Assembly: GCA_019843655.1 (NCBI GenBank)
Contig: JACDQD010000005.1
Location: 28,406,954 to 28,470,953 of the forward strand
Source: Lethocerus indicus
Lineage: Eukaryota; Arthropoda; Insecta; Hemiptera; Belostomatidae
Direction of reading: 5' to 3'
DNA: 64,000 bases
The notes below the pieces were generated by a model. That model worked only from the letters and a program-made list of their open reading frames with translations, was not told the origin of the DNA and ran no database searches. Shown one piece after another: positions 38,001 to 50,808 of the stretch. Positions within the stretch are counted from its first letter, which is position 1. Each line of letters begins with the position of its first letter. A program made the position numbers and the translations under genes.

Positions 38001-41000
38001 AGTGAAATCACTCATTTTTGTTGTCGTTCATTTCGTTTAGAAATAATGTTTATAGATTCTGAAATGTGTACGGCGAGGAAATTCAAGCGGAAATGTTCAA
38101 ATACCGTATAATATCTCAGCCGATGCGTATTAAATAATCGCACTGTACAAGGCCTCCCCCCAGGAAGGTAGCGCCAATTGAAATTGAGGGAAGAATACGT
38201 TATGCGGGTGAACAGTGGAGGTCGCCTTGACCCTTCGAGGATTTAATTCCCGGGGGTAGCGGTGAGACTAGTGGCCGTGTAGTAGGCCAACCAAATCCCT
38301 TTTGAAGGCCCGTCAGGAGGCCGGGCCCACAAAGGACCGCCCAATTTAATCGGAGAACCGCCGTCGCCTTTTATGGGATAACCGCCCTTCAACCTGCCTC
38401 TCACCGCATCACCCTGGTGTACGGCCAAATTTCAAACATACCGATAATATTCCCAAGTTAAGAAAACCGAACTATTTGGCTATTCCGTAAATTATTTACT
38501 ATATTTCCTAGAATTTTCAGTTTTTTAGGAGTCCGAAAGTTGGAATTTTTATCCGGTGGAAACCGGAATAAATATTTCCAGTGCATTCCTACATTTTAAG
38601 AATGATTATTAAAAGGTAACATTCCTGTAACATAACAGATTTCAAATACATAAAATAGTCCTCTGCAACCGTAAGTGTTAGCTTATATTATAGTTTTAAA
38701 TACGGTATAAATATTATTCTGCGCGTACTAAAATAAAAAATTATAGCCTGGGTGAATATTGACATTTTATCAAGCGGCGCCGTACATTATTTATCGACGA
38801 AACACTCCAAGTTTATATTTCAGCATCGAAAATAAAAAAATAATGCGCCTTTACAGTGGAAAGACCCTAAATCCTGGGGGAACACAACTCCAACTTCAAG
38901 TCCGAGAGCAAAGAGGAAGAAAAGGAGGGAGAGAGGGAGGAGTAGGAAGAAAAGAAAAAAGTTGTGTCTGTTAAGCTGTTTAAAATGAGCTTTCGCAGTC
39001 CTGGAGCTAGCCCAAAAACTGTATTACCAGTTTATAAATTGAAGCTCGCCTTTTTTTTCTTTTTTCGGGCCCACTTAGTGAAGCACAAAATAAATGTCAC
39101 TTGGGGCTGGGAAGTGGGCGCCGCCGGCAGAGTAATTAGTCCAGAATATTTGTTTTGCCCCCCGGCAATCTCCGCCCTCTCGTCCCACCGCTCTCATCCC
39201 GCCCCTCATTTGATTTTAGGCAAATCGGGTCGCCGAAGAAAACAATCCCGCGGTAAATTTTCTCACTTTCGGCTCAAGTTGAGCTCGATCTATTACCGGC
39301 GTCGAGACGCCTGACCCGCCTAACACTACCACTGTACATACTCCAGTATCGCTGTTGTACTGGATTAAAAGATTAAAACTTCCGAGCAAGTGTCCCCCGA
39401 TTTTTTAATTCTTCATCAGACGAACGCCACGATTGATAACTGCAAAGACGCCCTCATACTTTTTTCAGAAAATTCGCAGGAAGGTTTTTCCTCCCAGCGA
39501 TCCAATACCTCCGGACGAGTGGATTAAGACAGACACAATGTTTTATGTGACATAAAATTAAAGGATTCATTAGGAATAATACAAAAAAGAAGAAGTTGTG
39601 TACGCTTTTAGAATTGCTTATAGATCAAGTTGTGTCCCCTGGGACGTGTATGACGTTCAAAATTAACCCCTCAAGCACTGCCGAGTTATTTCAAATGTGT
39701 TTCCTTGGTAACTGAGGCCCTATTTATTAATTGTAGAGCTTCATACATTTAGTATTCCTCCTATGACAACAGTATCAATGTCGACTGACGTTTTCTGCTA
39801 CTAATTTTGCAACGCAACTTGTAATGAAGTTTCTTGGAGGTTGGGCAGAGATGGGATAGTGTAATGGCGTCATATACAGCTTTCTACCGCCGACTGTTCT
39901 CGTCGACCCTTCATCAGATTTTCAACAATAAACATTTGCATTCGGGCCCTACTCTAGAAGTAGGCAAGACAATAAGGCTTGATTTCACCCCTTCGCATAG
40001 CTTTATTATTCAGTGGAGGCTCCGAGCCACAAGATTTCATTCGTACGATTTTGCCAAGAGAGAGACGTAAGTTTCATTTATTAGAATTGATAGTAAGAGG
40101 TAAGGACAATTTCAGATACAATCCGAATTCTACCTGTAATATTCAAAAGTTGCTAGACGATTTTTGTTAATTAGTCATCAATAGCAGTTCGAAATATAAT
40201 TAGGTACTTACTTATTGTTCGATGATTTAATTTTTCTTCCAAGTTTATTCCTATTCTTAGTCATAAAATAAAACTAGTTCAAATTCCTCGGTACAAATTT
40301 GAGGAGTTTATCTGGATGTCATGCCCCCCGATAATGGAAGGGGACATGTAAATGGGTGGGCTCGAGAGTGCCCCATCGGGTGTAACAGAATTTACGAAAA
40401 GAAAGTTGATAGATTCGTGCATAGATTCACCAAATTTGGTACTCTAAATTACTTCAAGTCACGAAAAGGGAGCATTATTTTCTGAAGACAGGTCGGCCTA
40501 CACGAAATATAAAGTTACACTGAAATCTGAAACTTTCTCAGCACAAATTTCCTAGAACAATTAATTTATCCAGAATATTTAATAACGCCATTAAATCGTT
40601 CATTTGAAATATTTTTCGGCGTCAGTTTAATTAATAACTACAATAGATCGTATCTCTGGCGATTTAACACGAACTGACATAGTCATTTATAACACAGTCA
40701 CTAATACAATGTTTTGTATTTTATCTGAAATGTTTTTTACGAGTACTCACGTCACTCTTACAGAGCCGTTACTGTAGAACAACTATATTATATAAGGTTT
40801 ACTAGGATTATTTACATCTCCTTTACAAAAACAAAATTTTCATGATGGCAATAAAATTGGTTAAAACTCATTCCAAGGGAGGGAAAAATGTCACAGTAAA
40901 CACTTAATAAAGTAAAGAGGAGAGTAAAAGAGTTTTATGAAGGGGGGCATTATAAGCTCGTCCTAATTGCGATTTAGGTCCAATATTAATCCCCTGTCCT

Positions 41001-41070
41001 CCTACCAAACTTTTTCTGAATTATTCTTCTCCGCGGTCACAAATAAAGTTAAAATGAGTTTTTTAGTGCC

Positions 41071-41093
41071 TCATACAATAGTACATTGTATGA
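41071..41093. other. Short perfect hairpin
   Basis: TCATACAAT/ATTGTATGA, 9 bp with loop AGTAC, in AT-rich noncoding DNA. Confidence 0.4.
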
Positions 41094-44000
41094 TGCGGCT
41101 CCGATAGACAACAGGTTTTGTTCTAAGCAAACTATTAATAATAGATCACCTCACATATTTTGGTGTTCCAAAAATATTAAGATAATGAAAATAAATTTCT
41201 AAATTCAGGAGAATAATTGTCCATGATAGTCATAATTTGCTATTATGTAGACCTACGTTTCTGAATTGACAACGTGATCCCGGTATAAATAATAGAAGGA
41301 TCGAAACTCATACATCGTTATTTAAAAAAAACATATTTTCGTGCTTCTAGTATGGAGTAATAAAATAGTACAATACCAATTATAGATGCTAAAGTTAATA
41401 ATATAATGTTAAAATATTGTTACGAACAGTTATTATTCGGTTCAGGCGCTTTATTTCCCTCTCACTCCGAAAACCCACGTTAAATATGCCCTCAATAACG
41501 TTATAATTAAACGGGATCGATTTAATCAAAGTCTCACTGTGTTTAAACGATCAAATTTCCTGTGTTTTGCCATTTTACACTTACCGGGCGTCCTAATTTA
41601 AATTTCATTAAACCGAAGATACGGTCCGCGTACAGCATATATGTCTCTCCCTCAGGAGGGACACGCCCATAACCCATCACACTGCCGACCGAGAACCATC
41701 GGCTTCGCTAGCGGAACAGTCGACATGAACCACAAGACACTTCAAGGTATTTTGTACCGACTTTTTTATTTACAGATTAAGCTAAAGGGATACCCATTTA
41801 TATAACCATACCCTGTAATTTGTCGCCTTACAAGCAGTGGAACAGCTCTGTTAATTCCTAAGAACCAATGTGCAAGACACACACCTAAAATTTATTTTCA
41901 TATTTCCTTACGCGTAATAGTTCTAGCGCGGAAGGTATAAATACCAGATTTCCCTCGGAGATTAGAAATAAGCTTTTAACTGTGCGATACTCCCTCATCC
42001 CGCCCTCCCTTGTTCGGTCCGAGGCCGGGGTAGTTCGGGCCAACTATTGCCGTAATGTCGCTGACGCCGGCGAAAGCAAGATTGCCGAATCGGCAACGGG
42101 GCCATCTCTGTTTAACTACAGCATAATTACGCCCCCTACTTACTAACCCTCCCACTGAAACCTGCCTACTTTCTGGTCAAACGAGTTCTGGTCGTCAAAC
42201 AGTTGAATACCACTTGTTAGATTGTACGAAATTAAAAAATATACCATAAAAATCAACGTAGTTTTCCTTTATGAACTTTCTTTAATTTATTTCATATTAC
42301 ATTACGCCATTTACCGACAGCGGCGGCGGTTCCCACCCGAATTTTCACAACCATGCTCATCCCATCTTCTTGATTTAAACTGAAATATAGTCTTAATTGT
42401 GAATTGTTCTTATTTCTAACATCGTCACAGTTGACCACACAAGACGCACATGTTTTCAAAGACCAAATTGCATTACATTTTCCCTTTGTGTGCTTTACTG
42501 GCTGTTCTAATTTCGGAAGGATTTTGTACCACAAAAAAGGTGGGTATTGCATAGTTGTACCTCGGAAAATGTCTACTATAAAGGCTGGATCGAAAAACAT
42601 TTATTTACTTCGGCATTTTAAGTTTATATTTTCCCTTTTCTTGAACTAACGTAGATACTTGCGTATGAAAGGAAACTAATAGCGTTTTATTGCACAATAC
42701 AAAAAAATCGGTTAAAATTTTAGCCCCTTTGAAAAAGGAGGACAAAGCAAGAATTTCACAAATTGTTTACCAATCTTTATTTCCTTTATTATATTATTTT
42801 CGAAGGATTAATAAGGTCTAGAGAGACTATAGAGAGGGAGTAGGAGCGTTATGAAAATGCGACCGGCATTTTAATGAGCTGCACAAAAAGAGCTCTAATA
42901 TCGCATTTTATTACTAAAAGGGCCCAATAAAAACTTATTTGTTATCCTTCCCATTCCGAATTGGACCATCCTAAATTAGGATATTATCGGGTCGACCCAT
43001 TGCCCCAATTTCCTCCCATAAACTAATTAATGGCAGATATATTGCTGGAATGGAATATATTTCCGGTTGGACGGTTCCTTCAACAATCTGTCGTTAGGGC
43101 TAATATTAAGCCAATTTGCAGCCAGCTTTTGAAAGTTTAAAGACAAATATCTACGGAGGGAATTTCAACGCATATCAAGTTCTATCCTCAGTAGGGCGAC
43201 CGTAGGGGCAATATCTGCCAACGTTGTTATAAGATTGCAAAGTACGATACTAGATATTAACGCGTGAAGACGCAGCTGTAAATTTTCAGATTCCTCTAGA
43301 TTGAATTGTTCCAAAAAAGTTCATAACTTACTACTTAAAGTTACTACTACTTTGAAAATGATGGAACAGTTTTTGAAATATAGTTCGTTACAATTGGCCT
43401 TCCATAGAAGTAAGTAATTTCAAATAATCTCGAATATTTTTTTTTATTCGCATTTGTATTACTTTCATACCTGGCTTTCTGGATCAAGTTTTTATTGGCT
43501 TTAATTCGTGTCGTAATATTTTTTCTCACAGTTGCGTTTCATGGGAATCGTTTATGAAATTCTCTAGATTAATGACTCCGGGTTAAAACTTCGGCTCGGT
43601 AACTGAGATTTGTTTGAGTTCGGTTTATATTCAAAGTTTCAGTTTGAGCTTCTCATAATTTTTCTCCTGTCCGCGCCGGTCGGTTTTTAGTCGGTCTATA
43701 ACTCGGCTTGTTACCATCACGGATTGCTTACCTGTTTTATCCACGTTAGTTGCTCGCGTGTTGGACTTCGTATCAATTTCGGCCCAACGTCGGGTAAAGT
43801 TTAAAGGCGGCGCAATTAGATTCAAAATCGTGCGGTACAGACATGCTACGGCCGGCAACATTCATTGCGCCTATTTGACATAATTTTATATTGCACTTAT
43901 AACGCAGTGAAATAATGAATGGCGTCAATTGAGAACAGTAAGATAATATTCTTACAGTGTTAAAAACAGTAATATAACTTAACCAGGTTTGTTGTAATAA

Positions 44001-45999
44001 CTGACGAAGGAATAAATTTGATACCTTGATACGTCGATGAATTGATTAGATTTCCGTGAATGGTATTTAGGCTCAAAGTGATTTCAAATGTAATAAGTTT
44101 CAATGTTTTTTCCGTTTTAATTTAATTGTTTTTTACTAAGAATTGAAATTCTGGATGGAGGATGTGGCCTACCCGCACAGCCGGTTCTTATCAACTTTGT
44201 CCGCTACAGCAATCTAGTTGGCCGGGATCACATCGATAGCTAACGACAAGCGGGGTTTTATTAATTCATTATTTTAGGTTCTTTTTTACTATTTGATTTT
44301 CGACAATATGGAAACTACGATGAAGAAGAAATGGAAGAAAATGAGTAAGTGTTTAAAATTCTACATCATTGTATACTCGACTGTTTGTCATGTTCTTTGT
44401 TCGTTTCAATGTAGAAAGATTATTTATTTCCGCGATATACGCTTTAATAATGTTTTCATCCCACGCGAGTGCTGTATGAGTTTAGTTATTTTGCCTTAAA
44501 ATATCTTTTCTATTATATGAAATATATCGATATTTATCAGACAGGATAATTACAGGATTAATTTAGCTTATTTGGACTACCCAACGTAAAACTACTGCTT
44601 ACGTATCATCTATATTAAACTTGAAATTACGTTACTTCCAAGTATGAATAAATTTTGGTGGAAAATAGAAGTGTTATGACCTTACTATCCTCGCGGTATA
44701 TCTTATCTCAAACCTGATATCATACTTTATTAAACATTCCGGGAAAACTCATTTATAAGCCATTTCCGAATGATAAGCTTGATATTAAACATTATAGAAA
44801 AACTGCGTCGAGCGCGAACTCAAGTTATTTTCTTTTTTCAGGAATATGCACTGGGATTTCGGCCATGTTCATTTTGGTAGGGCTCTGAAAACTGAAGCAA
44901 TTTAGTATTACAAAAAATTATCGAGCATCCCTTAGGAAAATAGTCTGAATTTTGACGCGCGCGATTAAGTTCGCATGAGCTGTCGCTCGCAGGCGGCCTA
45001 ACCCCTAAACGCCCTCTTGAATAAGCCCGAGCGGTAAAAGCTTGAGTGGTTCTGAGTAGTTAGCAAACGGTATATGCGAAGATCAAACGCTAATGACCCA
45101 ATCCCTCAGAGTGGATGTTAAAACACCGGCGGTTGAAAGGAAAATCACACAACAGGTCGAAACATTTTCATGTATTTCACACACGTTATCCAACAAACTA
45201 CAAGAATTATAGAAATTCGATAAAAACTCGATTAACTGTTCTGATTCGGGCGACCCGATGCGTTTGCGAACATTACGGCGAATCAACTCAACAGCCATAA
45301 GCGTCTTCCATTGTGATCCATAAATCGGACAGCGTCAAAAGAGATTGATACGTTTTTCCATTAGTCACTGTTATGAGAAACTCACGTGCTATTTTTTGTT
45401 AAATACCGACATCGATTTTCCTGTCCTCAGGTGGGCACGCAGGTTTTTGTAACATGCACCGGAGTCCCGCCTCGATCTAGCACAGTGTAATCATGGACAT
45501 TTCTCAGTGAAAATATAGACAGTTTCCTGTTATAGTTCCAAACTTGGTTTTAATTAACTACGTGAAATATGACAGACATGTCTATGATACTCTTTTTATA
45601 GTAAAGCAAAGTTGTGTACTGACAGAAAAACATTCCTTATGATTAATCTTTAATCATTCTTTACGGTAGGGTACCAAATTGTATCCTAGATTTTAAACAT
45701 TAAAATATTTATTTTTAACGAACTAAATTACAGTTCTCGGCGTTGTATCTGTATTGAGCAATAATATGTAATGTACTTTACCAATACCTCTGCTGAAAAA
45801 CCAGCAGACTTTGCAGGAAGTTGCCGCTATAAACCGCTCACTTATGATGGGTGGAGCCGCCCTTCAACCCAATCAGGATTGATTACTGAATTACGCCCCG
45901 GGAATATTTTCCCTGTACAATTTTGGAGAATGGCATTATATAAGGGCCGTGATGGGGCGGTGGTGGGGGGTGGGGTGGAGCCCTAAGCCCGGCCTAGGG

Positions 46000-46074
46000 G
46001 GCCCTTTATAGGATCCACACCCCCTCCTATTTTGTATGTATTAAACCCAACTGGAGGGGCACCACCGTGGGATT
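46000..46074 (+). repeat. Dispersed repeat, copy 1
   Basis: GGCCCTTTATAGGATC, then TTTTGTATGTATTAAAC, GGAGGGG and CCGTGGGATT. The same ordered blocks occur at 50740-50808. Preceded by a G-rich stretch. No coding capacity is seen. Confidence 0.5.
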
Positions 46075-47726
46075 GATACAGAATACTATTACTATTTTTT
46101 TTCTTCTTAAAATTCTGTCCGGTCCGGATAAAGAAAAAGGTCTGCAGAATTACCCGTTGTAATACTGAATCTAAGTTGTTTCCAATATTCGTTAACGGTT
46201 AACATTTTTAAATGCAGCCAGTAAACAGAAATTGAATAGAATGAAGGAATTAAATTCATTGGCAATCATTTATAGGAACCGTATCGACAGTTCAAATTTA
46301 GAAGAATTTATTGGACATATCCAAACTATACCGCAGAATCATCTACCTAATTTTTCCGGTACTGTTGTATTTTAGATAGGGAAATGCATCGAATCCTATC
46401 AGCGATTTCCCCCGCTATGAAAATTTAATTGAGATACAATAATATCGTGAGATAACCAGAGAAATAATCTTCTGCAATCGTACACATAAGCCACCTGAAC
46501 TTACAATCGATAAACCCCACTTGTTTTAATATTTCTTTGTTATTTGTTGTTTTGAAAGTATAAATAAAACAGAGGTGAATTCCTCGGTTTAATAATTTCC
46601 TACCGTCCAACAGTTTGAACTAATTTTTAAACAGGCATTCTCATGCAGAATATATTAATTTGGGGCAGAATATTTCGTTCTGTTCGATAAAAACGAACGC
46701 TGAGACGGCAGGGATGTTAAGAAGTTTTGTTTTAGTCTAACGTATTCGACGATAATCGTTAATTCTATTTGGGAAAGTGGAATGGCTGGAGCCGAGCCCC
46801 GGTGTAGAACATTCCCCTCGGCTGTAATTCACCGGGGCCGCTACTAACAATAAGGTTAAAGCTTCTGTAGCCAACCGACGAGACTGGAAATAACTGTTTT
46901 TTCCGCATTTTCACCTCTTTACAAATCCCACTTGGGTAAGCGATTGGGGCACTTCTGCCCAAACACAATACACGAGCATTTTTCAAATACTCCATAATTT
47001 ATGCAAGAATTAAAAAACCATACGAGGGAGGTAGCTGGTAGAGTTTAGTTATATTTCCAGTGAAAATAAAAATATATAAGCAAAATTTGAATCAATTTAA
47101 ATTGTGTACACACGGTGGATGAGATTTACCAATACACTTTAATCGAATTAATCGTTTTCACACCAAGTGCAATATAATAATATTATATTTTTTAGCTGAC
47201 AATCGCTAACTGCGGTCAAATTACGGTGTAATATTCACAAACTTTATTTCTATAGAGTAAATTGTTCTACCGCCATTTTTCTTAGTCCAGTTAAGTGCGG
47301 TAATAAAGTGAAAAAACTCCCGTTGCATTATGTGCTCATCATACTCGGGAACGTGCTCGTAAATTTTCTACTATCTGGTCTCGTTTCAATTATTACTTAT
47401 TTTTATGGCCCGAAGTCGTTTCGACAGGCCATCTTTAGACCCGAGACAACCATCAAATCTCGGATAGTAATACTTCTTTTCATGTCTACGTACTTCTTAC
47501 TTAGACTAATATTAGTTTTATCTAGGTCTCTGTTAATTTAATAGTTACATTATTATTTAACCAAGTATGGTTCATTATACAGTATATTATATAAAAGATT
47601 ATTGCACTTATATCTCTAGTTATATTATTATTAATTATCGACGGTTCAAATTCTCATATTTTTAGTGTAAAACCTGACTTGCAGTTCATCCTAAAAAAAA
47701 GGAATTAATTATTGATTGTTTGTACA

Positions 47727-47728
<2 letters not shown>

Positions 47729-47778
<50 letters not shown>
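47729..47778. repeat. (AT)n microsatellite
   Basis: About 25 uninterrupted AT units. Confidence 0.95.
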
Positions 47779-47780
<2 letters not shown>

Positions 47781-48161
47781 TGCAATGATTTATTCAATAC
47801 AATGTCCTGAAATTTACGTCGAATGGATATGATTTAGTGCCATTCCAGTCACGTCGTGAGGCACACCAGTCTCGAACACGTTAAATAATTCGACCTTAAA
47901 ATATAAAATTCTAACCATATTTTAGTTTAATATATTTATTGATAATCGTTTGTATCAGATTATTGTTCTGTCTGTTCGTAAATTTACTTGAATTTTTCCT
48001 TCAAAATTCTATTTCCTCCAGAATGTATTCCTTATTTACCAATAAATAGAGGTACTTTCGCAATACCATAATTTTCTCCTTCGTTGAAATTTGGTGTGCT
48101 GAAATCTGTTTAATGGGGATCAGGAAAACTAGAGTTGGAAAGAATTTAAAATAGTTTAAAA

Positions 48162-48366
48162 TACCTGTTTTGTGGTCTGCGAGTCGTTGGAATGCGTAGA
48201 TTTCGTGTGTCTGTCTCCTCTCGCTGGTTTGGTCTTTCGCTAGACCGGTTTCGGCTGCTCGCCATCTTCAGCATTTGACCGACACCGCTACCGAAGATGA
48301 TGAGCAGCCGAAACAGGTCTAGCAAAAGACCAAACCAGCGAGGGGAGACAGAAACACACGAAATCT
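48162..48366 (-). mobile_element. Foldback repeat family, copy C, with 23-bp flanking duplication
   Basis: Two arms of about 75 bp (48201-48275 and 48290-48366) are inverted and nearly identical. They include AGATTTCGTGTG, CGCTGGTTTGGTCTTT and TTTCGGCTGCTC. The left side carries the complete family terminus (48163-48199); the right side is cut at AAATCT. Perfect 23-bp direct repeats flank the element (48139-48161 and 48367-48389). The structure is a head-to-head palindrome with one truncated end. Confidence 0.7.
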
Positions 48367-48698
48367 AAAGAATTTAAAATAGTTTAAAAAAATGAATTTT
48401 GGGCTGGTTATCGGTGGTTGGCACCTCCACCCCCACCGGGTGACATCAACACGCGTGAACGCGGTTGCGCATGCTGTTCGCCCCTGGTAACTGGTGCCGG
48501 CCTTACGCTCTTGGACCCAATTCAACCGAAAAATGCCACCAGTCCGGGCCTAATAGCCGCTCGGATTTAGTTCGCGTCGAGCGTTTCATGTTTCGAAAAT
48601 AGGTAGTCCCTAAACCGAAGACTCATGCACCATTTAGGTGAGAACATTGGCTTGTGGATTCAAGATACTTTACTTTTTTTCCATCTCTATATATGTGC

Positions 48699-48717
48699 TG
48701 TGTGTGTGTGTGTGTGT
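48699..48717. repeat. (TG)n microsatellite
   Basis: About nine TG units. Confidence 0.85.
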
Positions 48718-50739
48718 TTGAGGGTATTCATATGGATGGTATATAGATTTATACGTTCTTAGCTTCAGTCCCTGTCCATGATCACTACGCGAAAACCCCA
48801 ATTTATAGAAAAACTAGCCCTACTACGTTTATACATTTATTATATTAGGTATATCCATGGTTCATATTTGTATGATTACTTTGAAAATAAGATCACAGTG
48901 AACGAGTGCGGACAGACTATACTGGAGTTCGAAATATATATGAATTTATAAAAGAAAATTTGTTAGATAGAAAATCCCTTTAGGAAATCAAGATAAGTTT
49001 TTCTGCCGTGAAGCGTGTTTGATTTAAAATTTATTCATTCTAGGGTTTCTCTTTTTTCAACTTATCGCGCCATATTTTTCGTCGACTCAAAAAATTTCAT
49101 ACCTGTTCGACCCGACCTCGAGGCAGAAACATTTCACTATTATCCTCGATGTTGAACCAAATTGAACTCAACAATAGAGGCGGACCCGGAGGTATGGTAA
49201 AACCTTTTTAGAGTTTTTCTTTTTCCCGCTCAAAGGAAAAGTCGCATTTCCCCGACGCTGGAATAAAAGCTCTTTCTCGGTGTCTGATCGGCCCGAGGGA
49301 AACCCCTTTAGTGATGTCGGAACCGGGGGGTTCGTTCCCCGTTTCTCCTATTGTATCTAGCTGCCATTGTTTTCTACCTTTAGTTTCTTTAGTAACTTCT
49401 ATATACCCTTCAACCGTTCTCCCTTATAATACGCCATAGGGGCCCGTATTGAGAAACGGATATTACTCAAGAGCGCTGTGATTGCAACATTATTTATAGT
49501 TTACAATATTTATGTAGGTTCATAAATTACACTTTGAAAAGGACAATACTTCACTAGTACAATAATATTTGTACCATTGTCACTTCGAATCTTTTATAAA
49601 TAAATTTTGATCACCTTTACAACTAAATATTGACGTTCCTTCAATGTGAAACTACCGTGCTGGACATTTCAATTCGCCACGATATCCGAAATTTGATAGC
49701 CATATAAAATGGACTCGGGGAAAGGAGTGTAAATTCGGTGTTAACATTTGCGCGGAATGAACAAGAAATGGAATTCCTAATTTCGGGTTTGAAAGGGGAG
49801 ATGAAAGGGAATCAGGAAACGGGCTCTGCTAATATTTCATACCTGTCTTATACGGGGCACCTCTCAATCTTCACAAGGTAATGCTTAGCCATTTAAATGG
49901 GCTCGGGCGTCAACCGTTCGCACGTGGATCGTTCCTAGTTGAAATTTATGTTATATCAATTTTAATGTTTCCTAAGATTAATATCTACGTAAGTCGAAAG
50001 ATTAATATTAGTCAGTTTATAATTATCTTTGTCGAAAACCAGTTCTAACTTCTGGCGTTACAAAGTTCGTAGGATACAATAAACGTTTGTGGTAAGCATT
50101 TACTGGCAAGCCCATGTCGTCATTGTTTAATTTGTATATTAAATGTATGCCTAAATTGCGCTATATTTTTAAGAGATTGTTTACGCGAAATCCAAATGTT
50201 GGAACGCTATTTTTTGGTGTTCAACCCCCTCCCCCCCGTTTGGTGTTTACGTTATCGAGTGATCGTCTAAAAATCAGATAACGACAAATAAATCGACTTT
50301 AAATGGAGAAAACCATTTTCATAATAGTTATGCGATGGGGGGGGAGGCTAACGTAGGTGGGACAAAGGACACACGCTACCAAATAATTCACCCGCCCAGT
50401 CCAACAATAATGGCTTCTCTCCCTTTCACTCACGTCACACAGATAAAGTGTTCGACCCTTCAATAGCTGCGAAGTTACCCCCTACTTAATTTTTCTACGC
50501 CGAAACAACACGAAACATGACACATGTTGCCCGCTAATGGGATGAACAAAAAAACTCAATCATTCCCGTTGCTATATTTCATCCGCCCAGACCGGTAATA
50601 GGACCTAAAGTGAGATGTGGGTCGTAACCGGTCAGAGTGATGAATACATTCCTTATGCAGTTCTCCCCCTCCTAAAAGCTTTCAGAAATGTTCAAATTTA
50701 ACAGACTTTATAAGGAGGATCAGACAACATCCCGGATTT

Positions 50740-50808
50740 GGGCCCTATATCGGATCAACTGTTTTGTATGTATTAAACGGTATGGAGGGGTTTCGACCAC
50801 GGGATTTC
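50740..50808 (+). repeat. Dispersed repeat, copy 2
   Basis: GGCCCTATATCGGATC, TTTTGTATGTATTAAAC, GGAGGGG and CCACGGGATT match the segment at 46000-46074 in order and spacing. The open frame across it (50688-50924) shows no recognisable domain and is treated as chance. Confidence 0.5.

Larger units (their letters stand above)
30660..48135. other. Long noncoding stretch
   Basis: AT-rich DNA with GC-rich islands at about 30960-31130, 31980-32060, 33280-33520, 33720-33820, 35520-35800, 36200-36620, 38140-38420, 39110-39310 and 45880-46080. Contains CT and AT microsatellites, small hairpins and one copy of the dispersed repeat. No frame has a recognisable domain or splice-bounded codon bias. Confidence 0.5.
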
